The notes: generated by a model from the letters alone, not told the origin. DNA of 16,095 nt from an uncultured Pedobacter sp. (GCA_938008555.1 CALLKE010000014.1:1-16095), one strand, 5' to 3'; shown: positions 1 to 7,633, counted from the stretch's first letter. Translations and numbers: made by a program.

Positions 1-64
1 GTTCGTCATCACTGTTTTCCCCCCCTTACCCCATCATACATTTAAAAACACAACCCAAAATTCT

Positions 65-799
65 ATGTCTTCTTTTAACAACTCTAAAGACTTTTTCGAC
101 AGAAAGCACCCAGGAGACTTTTGGGATACTCCGTCTTCTCGTTATGAAGCTGGGTCATTTTTCGAGCAAAAAAATCACACCTCTAGGATTATACCTATAG
201 TACTTATAGTTCCACAGAAGTCTTCTCGAGGCACTAGACGTAATTCTACAGGTGGTGTTCAACCAAAGGATATGCGATCTAAGATTCAACAGCACCTAGA
301 TTCGCGGATGCGGAATTCTATAGACTCTTTTTACGACAGGTCTAGACAGTTCGATCATTATAGCATAAGGTTAAATTTATTTTCAAATGTTGAGGTGTAT
401 GATCAAATGGGTACCATATTTGGACTGGGGGCCTCGGTACATGCAGGTACACAATTAGCACTTAATAGCTCAAAAGCTGCAATCGTACTCACAAAATATA
501 TGGGACCTGAATCAGTGATTGCTTTGAAATCTACTGCTAGCTATGTGGGCAAAGTTGCTCATGTTACCTCGAGAGGAGCCTCCTTTTTAAGTGTTGGTTA
601 TTCATTTTATGAGATAAATACTAATAAAGCGAAAGCGCATACTTGGGTAAATCTTTCTGTAACTGCAATTGTGGCAGGAGCAGAATTTTTTATCGGGGCA
701 GCAGCAGCACCTTATATTATTATTGGGGGCGTTGCTTACGGCATATTTTCCATTGCAGGAGGGAATGAATGGTTAGATAGTTTAAAATTTATGAGATAA
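65..799 (+). CDS. Putative T6SS effector 1, membrane-acting toxin C-terminus
   Basis: 244 residues in three parts. Residues 1-46 are a hydrophilic, aromatic-rich N-terminus unlike that of the other two effectors. Residues 47-92 (..SRGT..GG..PKDMRSKIQ.HLDSRMR.SIDSFYD) match residues 86-131 of the effector at 3390, at DNA level and without gaps. The C-terminus has a helix with GASFLSVGYSFYE (171-183), a TWVN motif (193-196) and a Gly/Ala-rich hydrophobic stretch (about 198-232). No signal peptide is seen, as expected for T6SS cargo. No enzymatic motif is recognised. Hydrophobic glycine-rich ends like this occur in polymorphic toxins that insert into membranes, so pore formation is inferred. A membrane-protein gene lies 48 bp downstream as the likely immunity partner. 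Its vgrG, if it has one, would be left of the window. The start is the only ATG giving the full frame. Effector role fairly likely; mechanism uncertain. Confidence 0.62.
   Translation: MSSFNNSKDFFDRKHPGDFWDTPSSRYEAGSFFEQKNHTSRIIPIVLIVPQKSSRGTRRNSTGGVQPKDMRSKIQQHLDSRMRNSIDSFYDRSRQFDHYSIRLNLFSNVEVYDQMGTIFGLGASVHAGTQLALNSSKAAIVLTKYMGPESVIALKSTASYVGKVAHVTSRGASFLSVGYSFYEINTNKAKAHTWVNLSVTAIVAGAEFFIGAAAAPYIIIGGVAYGIFSIAGGNEWLDSLKFMR
203..340 (+). repeat. Linker module shared with effector 2 (copy A)
   Basis: This 138-bp segment aligns without gaps to 3645-3782 (offset 3442 bp) with clear nucleotide identity, including exact runs such as ccaaaggatatgcgatctaa. Flanking N-terminal and toxin-tip sequences are unrelated, so it is a shuffled module rather than whole-gene similarity. 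Confidence 0.8.
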
Positions 800-847
800 T
801 GCCTGCTTTAAAATCCAAAGAACATCACTCACTACAATATTAAAAAT

Positions 848-1279
848 ATGCTAAGAAAAGCTCACCACTTCTGTTTTTATTGCTATTTATCTATGACCTT
901 GTTTAATAAGCATGACAATCGTATCAATAGAGCTTGTTTTGGATTATCTCTCTTCTATACAGTTATGTTAAATACTATTCTAGTATTAAAAAACACTTAT
1001 TTGATAGAATTCCAAATTAGCCCAATAATAATCCCCACACTTACCTGTGTCTTAAATTTCTACCTATACTTCATTTTTAAAAAATACTTTAATTCAAGAT
1101 CCGCCTGTATTGAATCATTCTATAAAGTTCAATCAAAAGGAAGGTTCATTTTTTTAGGTGTTATTTTTTGGTTAGGCTCATTCTTGCTATTAGGGTTAGT
1201 AGGTTATAATTACACGAACAAAAGAAAGCTTAATCCAAAAACTAAAGAGGCATCGTTTGAGACCATACGACACCGATGA
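848..1279 (+). CDS. Putative membrane immunity protein for effector 1
   Basis: 143 residues with three likely membrane spans at about 30-47, 58-78 and 100-120. There is a basic segment between spans 2 and 3 and a polar basic tail. The order of parts resembles the clear immunity family at 4199, 8429, 8897 and 9484: compare FIFKKYFNSRSACIESFY here with YFFIKRKGFDRYYSKF in the 4199 product. Overall similarity is low and the usual leader (MK-L-R-F/Y-L-IF..FN) is absent. It follows the effector at 65 by 48 bp on the same strand. Its stop overlaps the ATG of the next immunity-like frame (TGATG), so the two were once translationally coupled. Neutralising the toxin in the inner membrane is inferred from position and topology. 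It is a divergent family member or an independent membrane protein. Confidence 0.5.
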   Translation: MLRKAHHFCFYCYLSMTLFNKHDNRINRACFGLSLFYTVMLNTILVLKNTYLIEFQISPIIIPTLTCVLNFYLYFIFKKYFNSRSACIESFYKVQSKGRFIFLGVIFWLGSFLLLGLVGYNYTNKRKLNPKTKEASFETIRHR

Positions 1280-1410
1280 TGAAAAAGTTAAGTTTTCTTA
1301 TTTTCTTGATATTCACCCTTCCATATTAAAAATAACAAGAGCGATAAAACTGACACCCATTTTACGAGCGTATTAGCCACGCTTGTATCTAGTTATACCC
1401 TAATGCATAT
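1279..1410 (+). pseudogene. Immunity-family pseudogene, stop codon and truncation
   Basis: Reads MKKLSFLIFLIFTLPY, then TAA at 1327-1329. The frame continues with ..KNNKSDKTDTHFTSVLATL.., matching the first 40 or so residues of the immunity protein at 4199 (MKKLRFLIFLIFNLAYQDG..DPYFNSV). The rest of the gene is missing: similarity fades near 1410, a few bases before the duplicated vgrG block begins at 1424. The ATG overlaps the stop of the gene at 848. It is a decayed immunity paralogue, probably cut short when the vgrG cassette arrived or recombined here. Confidence 0.6.
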
Positions 1411-1434
1411 TAAATACACAAACACACCTTATAT

Positions 1435-3324
1435 ATGAATTTCTCAACTTACGAACAAACACTACGCGACGCCGAAACATTAGCCAATAGTGGCGAATTC
1501 GGCTTAATCCATCTTATCTCACTAGACATTATAGCGGAGGGCAAACCAATTCATCATTACAAACGCTTCGATCTATTTCAGAGTGCTGCTCAGCATCACA
1601 AGTTTGCATTAACCCTCTCCCACGACTCTTTGGGCAGCACACAAGACCACCAACTTGAAGATGCTCAGAAACTGATGGGCAAGCGTATTCTAGTCACATT
1701 TGCTTACAAAAATATTCCTGATAGCCCTAGCCGCGATTTCATTGGAGTGATTACAGAAATAGCGTTTAGCACCGATCCGCACAGCTTAGGCAATTTGGTG
1801 CTTGTAGGAAGCAGCCCCACCACCTTGCTAGACGCTGCACCGTATATGCAAAGTTTTGGTGGCAAACAACCGGTTAGTCTTAAAACTGTTGCCGATTCTG
1901 TCATTAACGAGGGGTTCGAAGGAAAGTACCAAAGTCGTATCGAACCTGGTTATACCGGCGATCTTTCCTATAGCTGCCAATACCGTGAATCACATTACAA
2001 TTTCCTGGCACGCACCGCTGAAGCTTATGGAGAGCAGTTCTTTTATGATGGAACAACACTTCACTTTGGCAAGCTACCCATACCAGAAAAAGCCATCAAC
2101 CTCACCCTTGGTAGAGACGTCAACCAAGTGAGCATACGCATGAAATCAAGACATGTGAACCGCAGCTTGTATGGTTACAGCAGCATCAATCATGAAAGAT
2201 TGACCACTGACGAGACTAAGATCAGTCACCGGTCGTCCTTAGCAAAAAGTGCATATCAGCTGTCGGAGGGTATTTTCAAAACGCCTTCTTTAGACATTGC
2301 TCCCATTAAAGCAGCTACACACAAAGATGTGGAAGCGGCACAAAAGAGTGCCAGTGGGAGTATCGCCACAGATGTATTTACCACTAAAGGGCAAACTACT
2401 GTACCATTTCTATACCCAGGATGCATCATTGAAATGAATATGCTGAAGCCAAGTAGCCCAGAAAGCACCTATTTCACCAAACTGATGATTATCCAGATAG
2501 AACATAAAGTGGACGCCCTCGGAAACTATATCGGCCTCTTTGAAGCCATAGGAGCCGATACTGGATATTTACCTAAGCCAACATTTGAAACTCCATTGAT
2601 GGAGCAACAAATGGCGACTATTACGGACAACAAAGATCCCTATGGCCGTGTGCAAGTTCGCTTCGACTGGCAACTGAACGGCAACACCTCTGAGTGGATC
2701 AAAGTGATGAGTCCGGATGCGGGCGGTAGTAAACAAGTGGGCAAAAACCGTGGTTTTGTAGCTATCCCTGAAATAGGCGACCAAGTGATGGTGGGCTTTG
2801 TGCACAACCATCCTGACAGACCTTTTGTAATGGGCGGCCTGTTTCACGGTAAAGTTGGTAGTGGTGGCGGATCAGGCAATAGTATCAAAAGCTTGAGTAG
2901 CAAAAGTGGACATGCCGTGCAACTTAATGATGCCGAAGGCATTACCGTGAAAGACAAAACCGGCGGAAACTATATTATGGTAGATGGAAAAGATAAAATT
3001 GATGTCACATCAACAAAAACAGTATCCATCACAAACGGCAAAGCCAGTATCACACTCGAAGAAGATAAAATAACCCTCTACGCAGATGAGATTGAGTTAG
3101 CAAAATCGGGTGGTGAGTCCTCAAAAATTGAAATAAAAGGAATTGACACCACTATTTTTGGAGAATCGTCCATGAAAGTACATAGTGACATGCAGGCAGA
3201 AATAAACTCCCAAGGCAATGCCGACCTGATAGCCACAGCTGCTATAACAGTTGACGGTATCATTGCCACAGTAAAGGGAAAAGCAACAACAGACATAAAA
3301 GGTGGAGTAGTCAATCTTAATTAA
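1435..3324 (+). CDS. vgrG: Type VI secretion spike protein VgrG, copy 1
   Basis: 629 residues, the usual size for an unextended VgrG. VgrG trimerises to form the spike on the Hcp tube and carries effectors into target cells. Residues 1 to about 370 form the gp27-like part, with the typical LGRDVNQVSIR stretch late in it. About 393-470 is the gp5-like OB fold: MATITDNKDPYGRVQVRFDW, then GFVAIPEIGDQVMVGFVHN and PFVMGGLFHG. After a glycine-serine linker, about 490-629 is a beta-helix needle rich in short repeats (SGHAVQLNDAEGITVKDKTG; several KxSITL/K-I-like turns), ending in GGVVNLN. There is no C-terminal effector extension, so cargo must bind non-covalently; the effector 65 bp downstream is the obvious candidate. 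A weak leader, with no strong Shine-Dalgarno, is normal for Bacteroidota. Confidence 0.95.
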   Translation: MNFSTYEQTLRDAETLANSGEFGLIHLISLDIIAEGKPIHHYKRFDLFQSAAQHHKFALTLSHDSLGSTQDHQLEDAQKLMGKRILVTFAYKNIPDSPSRDFIGVITEIAFSTDPHSLGNLVLVGSSPTTLLDAAPYMQSFGGKQPVSLKTVADSVINEGFEGKYQSRIEPGYTGDLSYSCQYRESHYNFLARTAEAYGEQFFYDGTTLHFGKLPIPEKAINLTLGRDVNQVSIRMKSRHVNRSLYGYSSINHERLTTDETKISHRSSLAKSAYQLSEGIFKTPSLDIAPIKAATHKDVEAAQKSASGSIATDVFTTKGQTTVPFLYPGCIIEMNMLKPSSPESTYFTKLMIIQIEHKVDALGNYIGLFEAIGADTGYLPKPTFETPLMEQQMATITDNKDPYGRVQVRFDWQLNGNTSEWIKVMSPDAGGSKQVGKNRGFVAIPEIGDQVMVGFVHNHPDRPFVMGGLFHGKVGSGGGSGNSIKSLSSKSGHAVQLNDAEGITVKDKTGGNYIMVDGKDKIDVTSTKTVSITNGKASITLEEDKITLYADEIELAKSGGESSKIEIKGIDTTIFGESSMKVHSDMQAEINSQGNADLIATAAITVDGIIATVKGKATTDIKGGVVNLN

Positions 3325-3326
3325 CA

Positions 3327-3375
3327 CGAACAATAATCACATTTTTATAACCGCGATTATTGTTCGCGGTTATAA
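3327..3375 (+). promoter_or_regulatory. Overlapping hairpins in the vgrG-effector gap, copy 1
   Basis: Two perfect stems share bases and cannot form together. Stem A pairs 3327-3338 with 3355-3366 (12 bp). Stem B pairs 3345-3355 with 3365-3375 (11 bp, 9-base loop). They fill the gap between the vgrG stop (3324) and the effector ATG (3390). The arrangement resembles an attenuator or stoichiometry control, but no T-tract follows, so function is inferred only. Confidence 0.5.
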
Positions 3376-3389
3376 TTCTAAAACAAACA

Positions 3390-4199
3390 ATGAGTAACAT
3401 TCACGACAGATGGGACGGCGCACCCCGCATGAATTCAAAAGAACGCTTCGCTAAATCACACGCTAGAGGATACGGTGGTTCGGCTTTTAGAGACGACGAT
3501 GGCTGGTATGCCTCAATTGAGGCACTGAACTCAATTGAGCTTGAGTTACAACGTAATCAAAGAAATATCAGTCGCTCTGCGACACTTAGTAACCCTTTTG
3601 CTAGAGGTAGCTCCCCATGGAGGGTCTCTTCTGGATCCTTTGTCCTTATAGTTCTACAACAGGGTTCTCGAGGTACTACATCTAACTCTAAAGGTGGTGT
3701 TAAACCAAAGGATATGCGATCTAAGATTCAAAAGCACCTAGATTCACGGATGCGTAGTTCTATAGACTCTTTTTACGATAAGTGTAAATGGCCTGGTTCT
3801 TTTGCTTCACAAAAGCAACTACCTGTTGCCCCGGTTCAAAATTCTGCTACGCATTGGGATGCTATCAATGTAATGAATAGCTGTGCCGATTACGTAATTT
3901 TTAAAGCTGGACTTGCGGCTCGCTCCTTAAAGTTAAATCCCATTAAAATTCTGGGCAGAGCTGGGGCGGTGACGGGCTTGGTGGGATTTGGTTTCAGTTT
4001 CAATGAAGCGTGGAAGAATCCTACTTGGACTAATATCACCCAGGCGGGAATGGGAGGAGGGATAATTGGAATAGGTGCCATGGGGAGTATTGGAGTCTTA
4101 ACTGCACCAGCATGGGGTACCGTAGCAACTGTGGGTACCGTTGTGCTGCTTATTTGGGAGAGCGGAGAGACATTGTATGAGATTATAGAGGGTCGATAA
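3390..4199 (+). CDS. Putative T6SS effector 2, VgrG-linked membrane toxin
   Basis: 269 residues. Start chosen at the ATG (MSNIHDRWDG); an upstream in-frame TTG at 3360 lies inside the hairpin and is unlikely. Residues 1-81 are charged and soluble, identical to effector 3, and may be the VgrG-loading module. Residues 86-131 match effector 1. Residues about 155-269 are the toxin tip: NPIKILGRAGAVTGLVGFGF (183-202), PTWTN (211-215), then a glycine-rich stretch MGGGIIGIGAMGSIGVLTAP (221-240) and a second hydrophobic helix (243-256). There is no signal peptide and no nuclease, lipase or peptidase motif. The glycine-zipper-like helices and a membrane-protein immunity gene suggest action on the inner membrane; pore formation is inferred. 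The stop overlaps the next ATG (TAATG), implying coupled translation with immunity. Confidence 0.72.
   Translation: MSNIHDRWDGAPRMNSKERFAKSHARGYGGSAFRDDDGWYASIEALNSIELELQRNQRNISRSATLSNPFARGSSPWRVSSGSFVLIVLQQGSRGTTSNSKGGVKPKDMRSKIQKHLDSRMRSSIDSFYDKCKWPGSFASQKQLPVAPVQNSATHWDAINVMNSCADYVIFKAGLAARSLKLNPIKILGRAGAVTGLVGFGFSFNEAWKNPTWTNITQAGMGGGIIGIGAMGSIGVLTAPAWGTVATVGTVVLLIWESGETLYEIIEGR
3645..3782 (+). repeat. Linker module shared with effector 1 (copy B)
   Basis: Matches 203-340 without gaps at DNA level (see that entry). It begins 12 bp after the end of the 2.2-kb repeat and lies between the shared N-terminal module and the unique toxin tip. Confidence 0.8.
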
Positions 4200-4603
4200 T
4201 GAAAAAACTAAGATTTCTTATTTTCTTGATATTCAATCTGGCATACCAAGATGGCAAAAAAGAAACAAATGACCCATATTTTAACAGCGTAGTATTTTTG
4301 CTTGCTTTTGAGTTTTGCATGTTTCTAAGTGCCATCGGTTTCTTGAATCAATTTGTTGACTTCGATATTTCTAATAGTTTAGAATCCTTATGCGGCTCAG
4401 GAAAAGGCTTTGTAATAGCAGTATTTGCCCTAATGGCGATTCCTAACTATTATTTTTTCATTAAGAGAAAAGGCTTTGATCGCTATTACAGCAAATTTAA
4501 AGATGATCCAATAAATACGAAGAGGAATAGAAAAATTGGTTATATCTGCCTAGGGCTCTATTTTCCAATATGGTTGATACTACTTGGTTTACTGAAACCT
4601 TGA
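4199..4603 (+). CDS. Immunity protein for effector 2, multi-pass membrane protein
   Basis: 134 residues. It opens with a short hydrophobic leader (MKKLRFLIFLIFNLAY), then a polar stretch with DPYF. Three likely membrane spans follow at about 31-49, 70-88 and 112-132. The basic loop between spans 2 and 3 (..IKRKGFDRYYSKF..INTKRNRKIGY) is the most conserved part of the family across the island. The ATG overlaps the effector stop by one base, the classic arrangement for making an immunity protein together with its toxin. Residence in the inner membrane to block its cognate toxin is inferred from position and topology. It matches no immunity family that I can name. Confidence 0.72.
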   Translation: MKKLRFLIFLIFNLAYQDGKKETNDPYFNSVVFLLAFEFCMFLSAIGFLNQFVDFDISNSLESLCGSGKGFVIAVFALMAIPNYYFFIKRKGFDRYYSKFKDDPINTKRNRKIGYICLGLYFPIWLILLGLLKP

Positions 4604-4606
4604 TAT

Positions 4607-4614
4607 GGAGGGGA
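4607..4614 (+). promoter_or_regulatory. Strong ribosome binding site
   Basis: A TGGAGGGGA stretch lies just before the ATG at 4617. Such a strong Shine-Dalgarno is unusual in this window, where most genes have weak or no SD. It supports 4617 as the original start of the truncated immunity gene. Confidence 0.5.
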
Positions 4615-4616
4615 GC

Positions 4617-4760
4617 ATGAACAAATTAAGATTTCTTGTTTTTTTGATATTCAATCTTACTTACAAAAATGACAATTACGATAAAAATGATACACCATAT
4701 TTTAACAGCATAGTATTTTTGCTTGCTTTTGAGTTTTGCATGTTTCTAAGTGCGAAATGA
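4617..4760 (+). pseudogene. Truncated immunity paralogue (47 codons)
   Basis: Encodes a 47-residue stub that begins MNKLRFLVFLIFNLTY and ends ..FEFCMFLSAK at TGA 4758-4760. The first half has drifted from the gene at 4199. From about 4697 to 4752 it is almost base-for-base identical to that gene (..TTTAACAGCATAGTA.. to ..TTTCTAAGTGC), then similarity ends abruptly. It keeps only the leader and first membrane span. The stop overlaps the next ATG (ATGA), so a recombination joined the front of one immunity gene to the start of the next. It has a good RBS, so a short membrane peptide could still be made. Confidence 0.6.
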
Positions 4761-5166
4761 AAGTCATTAAATATTTGATCTTCTTAATTTTCAATCATTA
4801 CTATAAGGATAGGAATTATAAGGAAGTGGATGATCCCTATTTTACGAGTGTGACTGCTATAATGGCTTATGAAAGTTTTATAATCATCGTGACCATGTAT
4901 TGTATAGAACATCAATTTAATCTTAGCTTTTCCACCACCCTTTTAAGTCCATTAGAAAATATGGTTTATGGGCGTGGTATAGTTCTTTGTGCATTAATAT
5001 ATCCTCTTAATCACTATTATTTTTTAAGAAAAATAATAGTGATCATATTTATAATGAATTTAAAAATTCTCCAATAAACACCAATAAGAACAGAAAAATC
5101 GGCTACTTCTGCCTAATGATCTACTGGCCTACCTGGATGGCGTTGGCTGCTTTATTTAAATCGTAG
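4757..5166 (+). pseudogene. Frameshifted immunity paralogue
   Basis: Start at ATG 4757 (MKVIKYLIFLIFNHYYKDRN), the family leader; an upstream in-frame ATG at 4736 lies inside the preceding stub. The frame follows the family through spans 1 and 2 (..VYGRGIVLCALIYPLNHYYF) and then derails, stopping at 5075-5077. Adding one A to the run at 5029-5033 restores the family sequence: RKNNSDHIYNEFKNSPINTN, then KNRKIGYFCLMIYWPTWMAL and a stop at 5164-5166. One base has therefore been lost in a homopolymer. This could be real decay, phase variation or a sequencing error. With the base restored it would be a normal family member of about 137 residues. Confidence 0.72.
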
Positions 5167-5257
5167 AACTGCTGGAAAGCCACGCTACCGGCTTGTGCCA
5201 AATAGGCACTACCCCACGAAAATTTTTACACATTTTACAAAATCTAAAAACTTGACT

Positions 5258-5719
5258 ATGTTAAAAAAATCAATTCTATCCCTAGCTCTATTTACAATCA
5301 TCATTACTAACGGATTTTCACAAACCAAACAAGAAGCAATTAAAGACCTATTCCATTTAATGAAAACAGACGCGATGATTGATAAGACTTTTAATTCAAT
5401 CATTCCCATAATGGTGCAGCAAGTGAAAGCAAAGAACGGCTATAACCAGAAGAAAGTGGATGAAGTGCTTAAGACGTCTATGAACATTGTAAAAGAAGTG
5501 TCAAAAACGATGATCAATACCGATCTTGTTGAGCTCTACGACAAATACTTCACTGAAGAGGAAATCCAACAATTTACTGCCTTTCATAAAACGCCAACTG
5601 GGCAAAAAGTGGTTGACGTCCTTCCTGATCTACAAAAGGAAATGATGACAATCATGATGACCAAGTACATGCCTGAAATGCGGAATAAAATTATGGAAGC
5701 AACCAAAGCCACCTATTAA
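5258..5719 (+). CDS. Secreted DUF2059-domain protein
   Basis: 153 residues from ATG 5258. An upstream in-frame ATG at 5195 would put 21 polar residues before the signal peptide, so the later start is preferred. Residues 1-22 (MLKKSILSLALF..GFSQ) are a Sec signal peptide. The mature part is helical, and its second half has the DUF2059 signature: LVELYDKYFTEEEIQQFTAF, then HKTPTGQKVVDVLP. The family is periplasmic or exported and of unknown function; a chaperone-like role has been suggested. It sits between an immunity cluster and the second vgrG on the same strand. It may be chance cargo, or a periplasmic protein accompanying immunity. Family assignment is firm; role in the island is not. Confidence 0.78.
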   Translation: MLKKSILSLALFTIIITNGFSQTKQEAIKDLFHLMKTDAMIDKTFNSIIPIMVQQVKAKNGYNQKKVDEVLKTSMNIVKEVSKTMINTDLVELYDKYFTEEEIQQFTAFHKTPTGQKVVDVLPDLQKEMMTIMMTKYMPEMRNKIMEATKATY

Positions 5720-5741
5720 CACCCCCATAAACACCTTATAT

Positions 5742-7631
5742 ATGAATTTCTCAACTTACGAGCAAACACTACGCGACGCCGAAACATTAGCCAATAGTGG
5801 CGAATTCGGCTTAATCCATCTTATCTCACTAGACATTATAGCGGAGGGCAAACCAATTCATCATTACAAACGCTTCGATCTATTTCAGAGTGCTGCTCAG
5901 CATCACAAGTTTGCATTAACCCTCTCCCACGACTCTTTGGGCAGCACACAAGACCACCAACTTGAAGATGCTCAGAAACTGATGGGCAAGCGTATTCTAG
6001 TCACATTTGCTTACAAAAATATTCCTGATAGCCCTAGCCGCGATTTCATTGGAGTGATTACAGAAATAGCGTTTAGCACCGATCCGCACAGCTTAGGCAA
6101 TTTGGTGCTTGTAGGAAGCAGCCCCACCACCTTGCTAGACGCTGCACCGTATATGCAAAGTTTTGGTGGCAAACAACCGGTTAGTCTTAAAACTGTTGCC
6201 GATTCTGTCATTAACGAGGGGTTCGAAGGAAAGTACCAAAGTCGTATCGAACCTGGTTATACCGGCGATCTTTCCTATAGCTGCCAATACCGTGAATCAC
6301 ATTACAATTTCCTGGCACGCACCGCTGAAGCTTATGGAGAGCAGTTCTTTTATGATGGAACAACACTTCACTTTGGCAAGCTACCCATACCAGAAAAAGC
6401 CATCAACCTCACCCTTGGTAGAGACGTCAACCAAGTGAGCATACGCATGAAATCAAGACATGTGAACCGCAGCTTGTATGGTTACAGCAGCATCAATCAT
6501 GAAAGATTGACCACTGACGAGACTAAGATCAGTCACCGGTCGTCCTTAGCAAAAAGTGCATATCAGCTGTCGGAGGGTATTTTCAAAACGCCTTCTTTAG
6601 ACATTGCTCCCATTAAAGCAGCTACACACAAAGATGTGGAAGCGGCACAAAAGAGTGCCAGTGGGAGTATCGCCACAGATGTATTTACCACTAAAGGGCA
6701 AACTACTGTACCATTTCTATACCCAGGATGCATCATTGAAATGAATATGCTGAAGCCAAGTAGCCCAGAAAGCACCTATTTCACCAAACTGATGATTATC
6801 CAGATAGAACATAAAGTGGACGCCCTCGGAAACTATATCGGCCTCTTTGAAGCCATAGGAGCCGATACTGGATATTTACCTAAGCCAACATTTGAAACTC
6901 CATTGATGGAGCAACAAATGGCGACTATTACGGACAACAAAGATCCCTATGGCCGTGTGCAAGTTCGCTTCGACTGGCAACTGAACGGCAACACCTCTGA
7001 GTGGATCAAAGTGATGAGTCCGGATGCGGGCGGTAGTAAACAAGTGGGCAAAAACCGTGGTTTTGTAGCTATCCCTGAAATAGGCGACCAAGTGATGGTG
7101 GGCTTTGTGCACAACCATCCTGACAGACCTTTTGTAATGGGCGGCCTGTTTCACGGTAAAGTTGGTAGTGGTGGCGGATCAGGCAATAGTATCAAAAGCT
7201 TGAGTAGCAAAAGTGGACATGCCGTGCAACTTAATGATGCCGAAGGCATTACCGTGAAAGACAAAACCGGCGGAAACTATATTATGGTAGATGGAAAAGA
7301 TAAAATTGATGTCACATCAACAAAAACAGTATCCATCACAAACGGCAAAGCCAGTATCACACTCGAAGAAGATAAAATAACCCTCTACGCAGATGAGATT
7401 GAGTTAGCAAAATCGGGTGGTGAGTCCTCAAAAATTGAAATAAAAGGAATTGACACCACTATTTTTGGAGAATCGTCCATGAAAGTACATAGTGACATGC
7501 AGGCAGAAATAAACTCCCAAGGCAATGCCGACCTGATAGCCACAGCTGCTATAACAGTTGACGGTATCATTGCCACAGTAAAGGGAAAAGCAACAACAGA
7601 CATAAAAGGTGGAGTAGTCAATCTTAATTAA
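5742..7631 (+). CDS. vgrG: Type VI secretion spike protein VgrG, copy 2
   Basis: 629 residues, identical in protein sequence to the vgrG at 1435 (gp27-like base, OB fold at about 393-470, beta-helix needle to the C-terminus). Because the two spikes are the same, they cannot by themselves tell the two downstream effectors apart; both effectors carry the same 81-residue N-terminus. VgrG trimers could therefore carry either toxin, or a mixture. The 23 bp between the DUF2059 stop and this ATG hold no visible promoter, so transcription may read through from upstream. Confidence 0.95.
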   Translation: MNFSTYEQTLRDAETLANSGEFGLIHLISLDIIAEGKPIHHYKRFDLFQSAAQHHKFALTLSHDSLGSTQDHQLEDAQKLMGKRILVTFAYKNIPDSPSRDFIGVITEIAFSTDPHSLGNLVLVGSSPTTLLDAAPYMQSFGGKQPVSLKTVADSVINEGFEGKYQSRIEPGYTGDLSYSCQYRESHYNFLARTAEAYGEQFFYDGTTLHFGKLPIPEKAINLTLGRDVNQVSIRMKSRHVNRSLYGYSSINHERLTTDETKISHRSSLAKSAYQLSEGIFKTPSLDIAPIKAATHKDVEAAQKSASGSIATDVFTTKGQTTVPFLYPGCIIEMNMLKPSSPESTYFTKLMIIQIEHKVDALGNYIGLFEAIGADTGYLPKPTFETPLMEQQMATITDNKDPYGRVQVRFDWQLNGNTSEWIKVMSPDAGGSKQVGKNRGFVAIPEIGDQVMVGFVHNHPDRPFVMGGLFHGKVGSGGGSGNSIKSLSSKSGHAVQLNDAEGITVKDKTGGNYIMVDGKDKIDVTSTKTVSITNGKASITLEEDKITLYADEIELAKSGGESSKIEIKGIDTTIFGESSMKVHSDMQAEINSQGNADLIATAAITVDGIIATVKGKATTDIKGGVVNLN

Positions 7632-7633
7632 CA

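Larger units (their letters stand above)
1424..3632 (+). repeat. 2.2-kb direct repeat, copy 1 (vgrG + effector N-terminus)
   Basis: This stretch is repeated at 5731-7939, offset exactly 4307 bp. The encoded VgrG proteins are identical over 629 residues. The only difference noticed is 1455 A versus 5762 G, a silent GAA/GAG. The left edge lies just upstream of the vgrG ATG. The right edge falls exactly after effector codon 81. Near-perfect identity implies a recent duplication or ongoing gene conversion. Confidence 0.93.

Noticed and set aside
848..1279. Treating the gene at 848 as a certain member of the immunity family
   Set aside because: Topology and one basic segment agree but the leader and most residues do not; kept as putative only.
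1704..3333. Several antisense and alternate-frame open frames inside vgrG, repeated in copy 2
   Set aside because: They overlap a full-length, well-recognised VgrG, match no family, and occur twice only because the block is duplicated.
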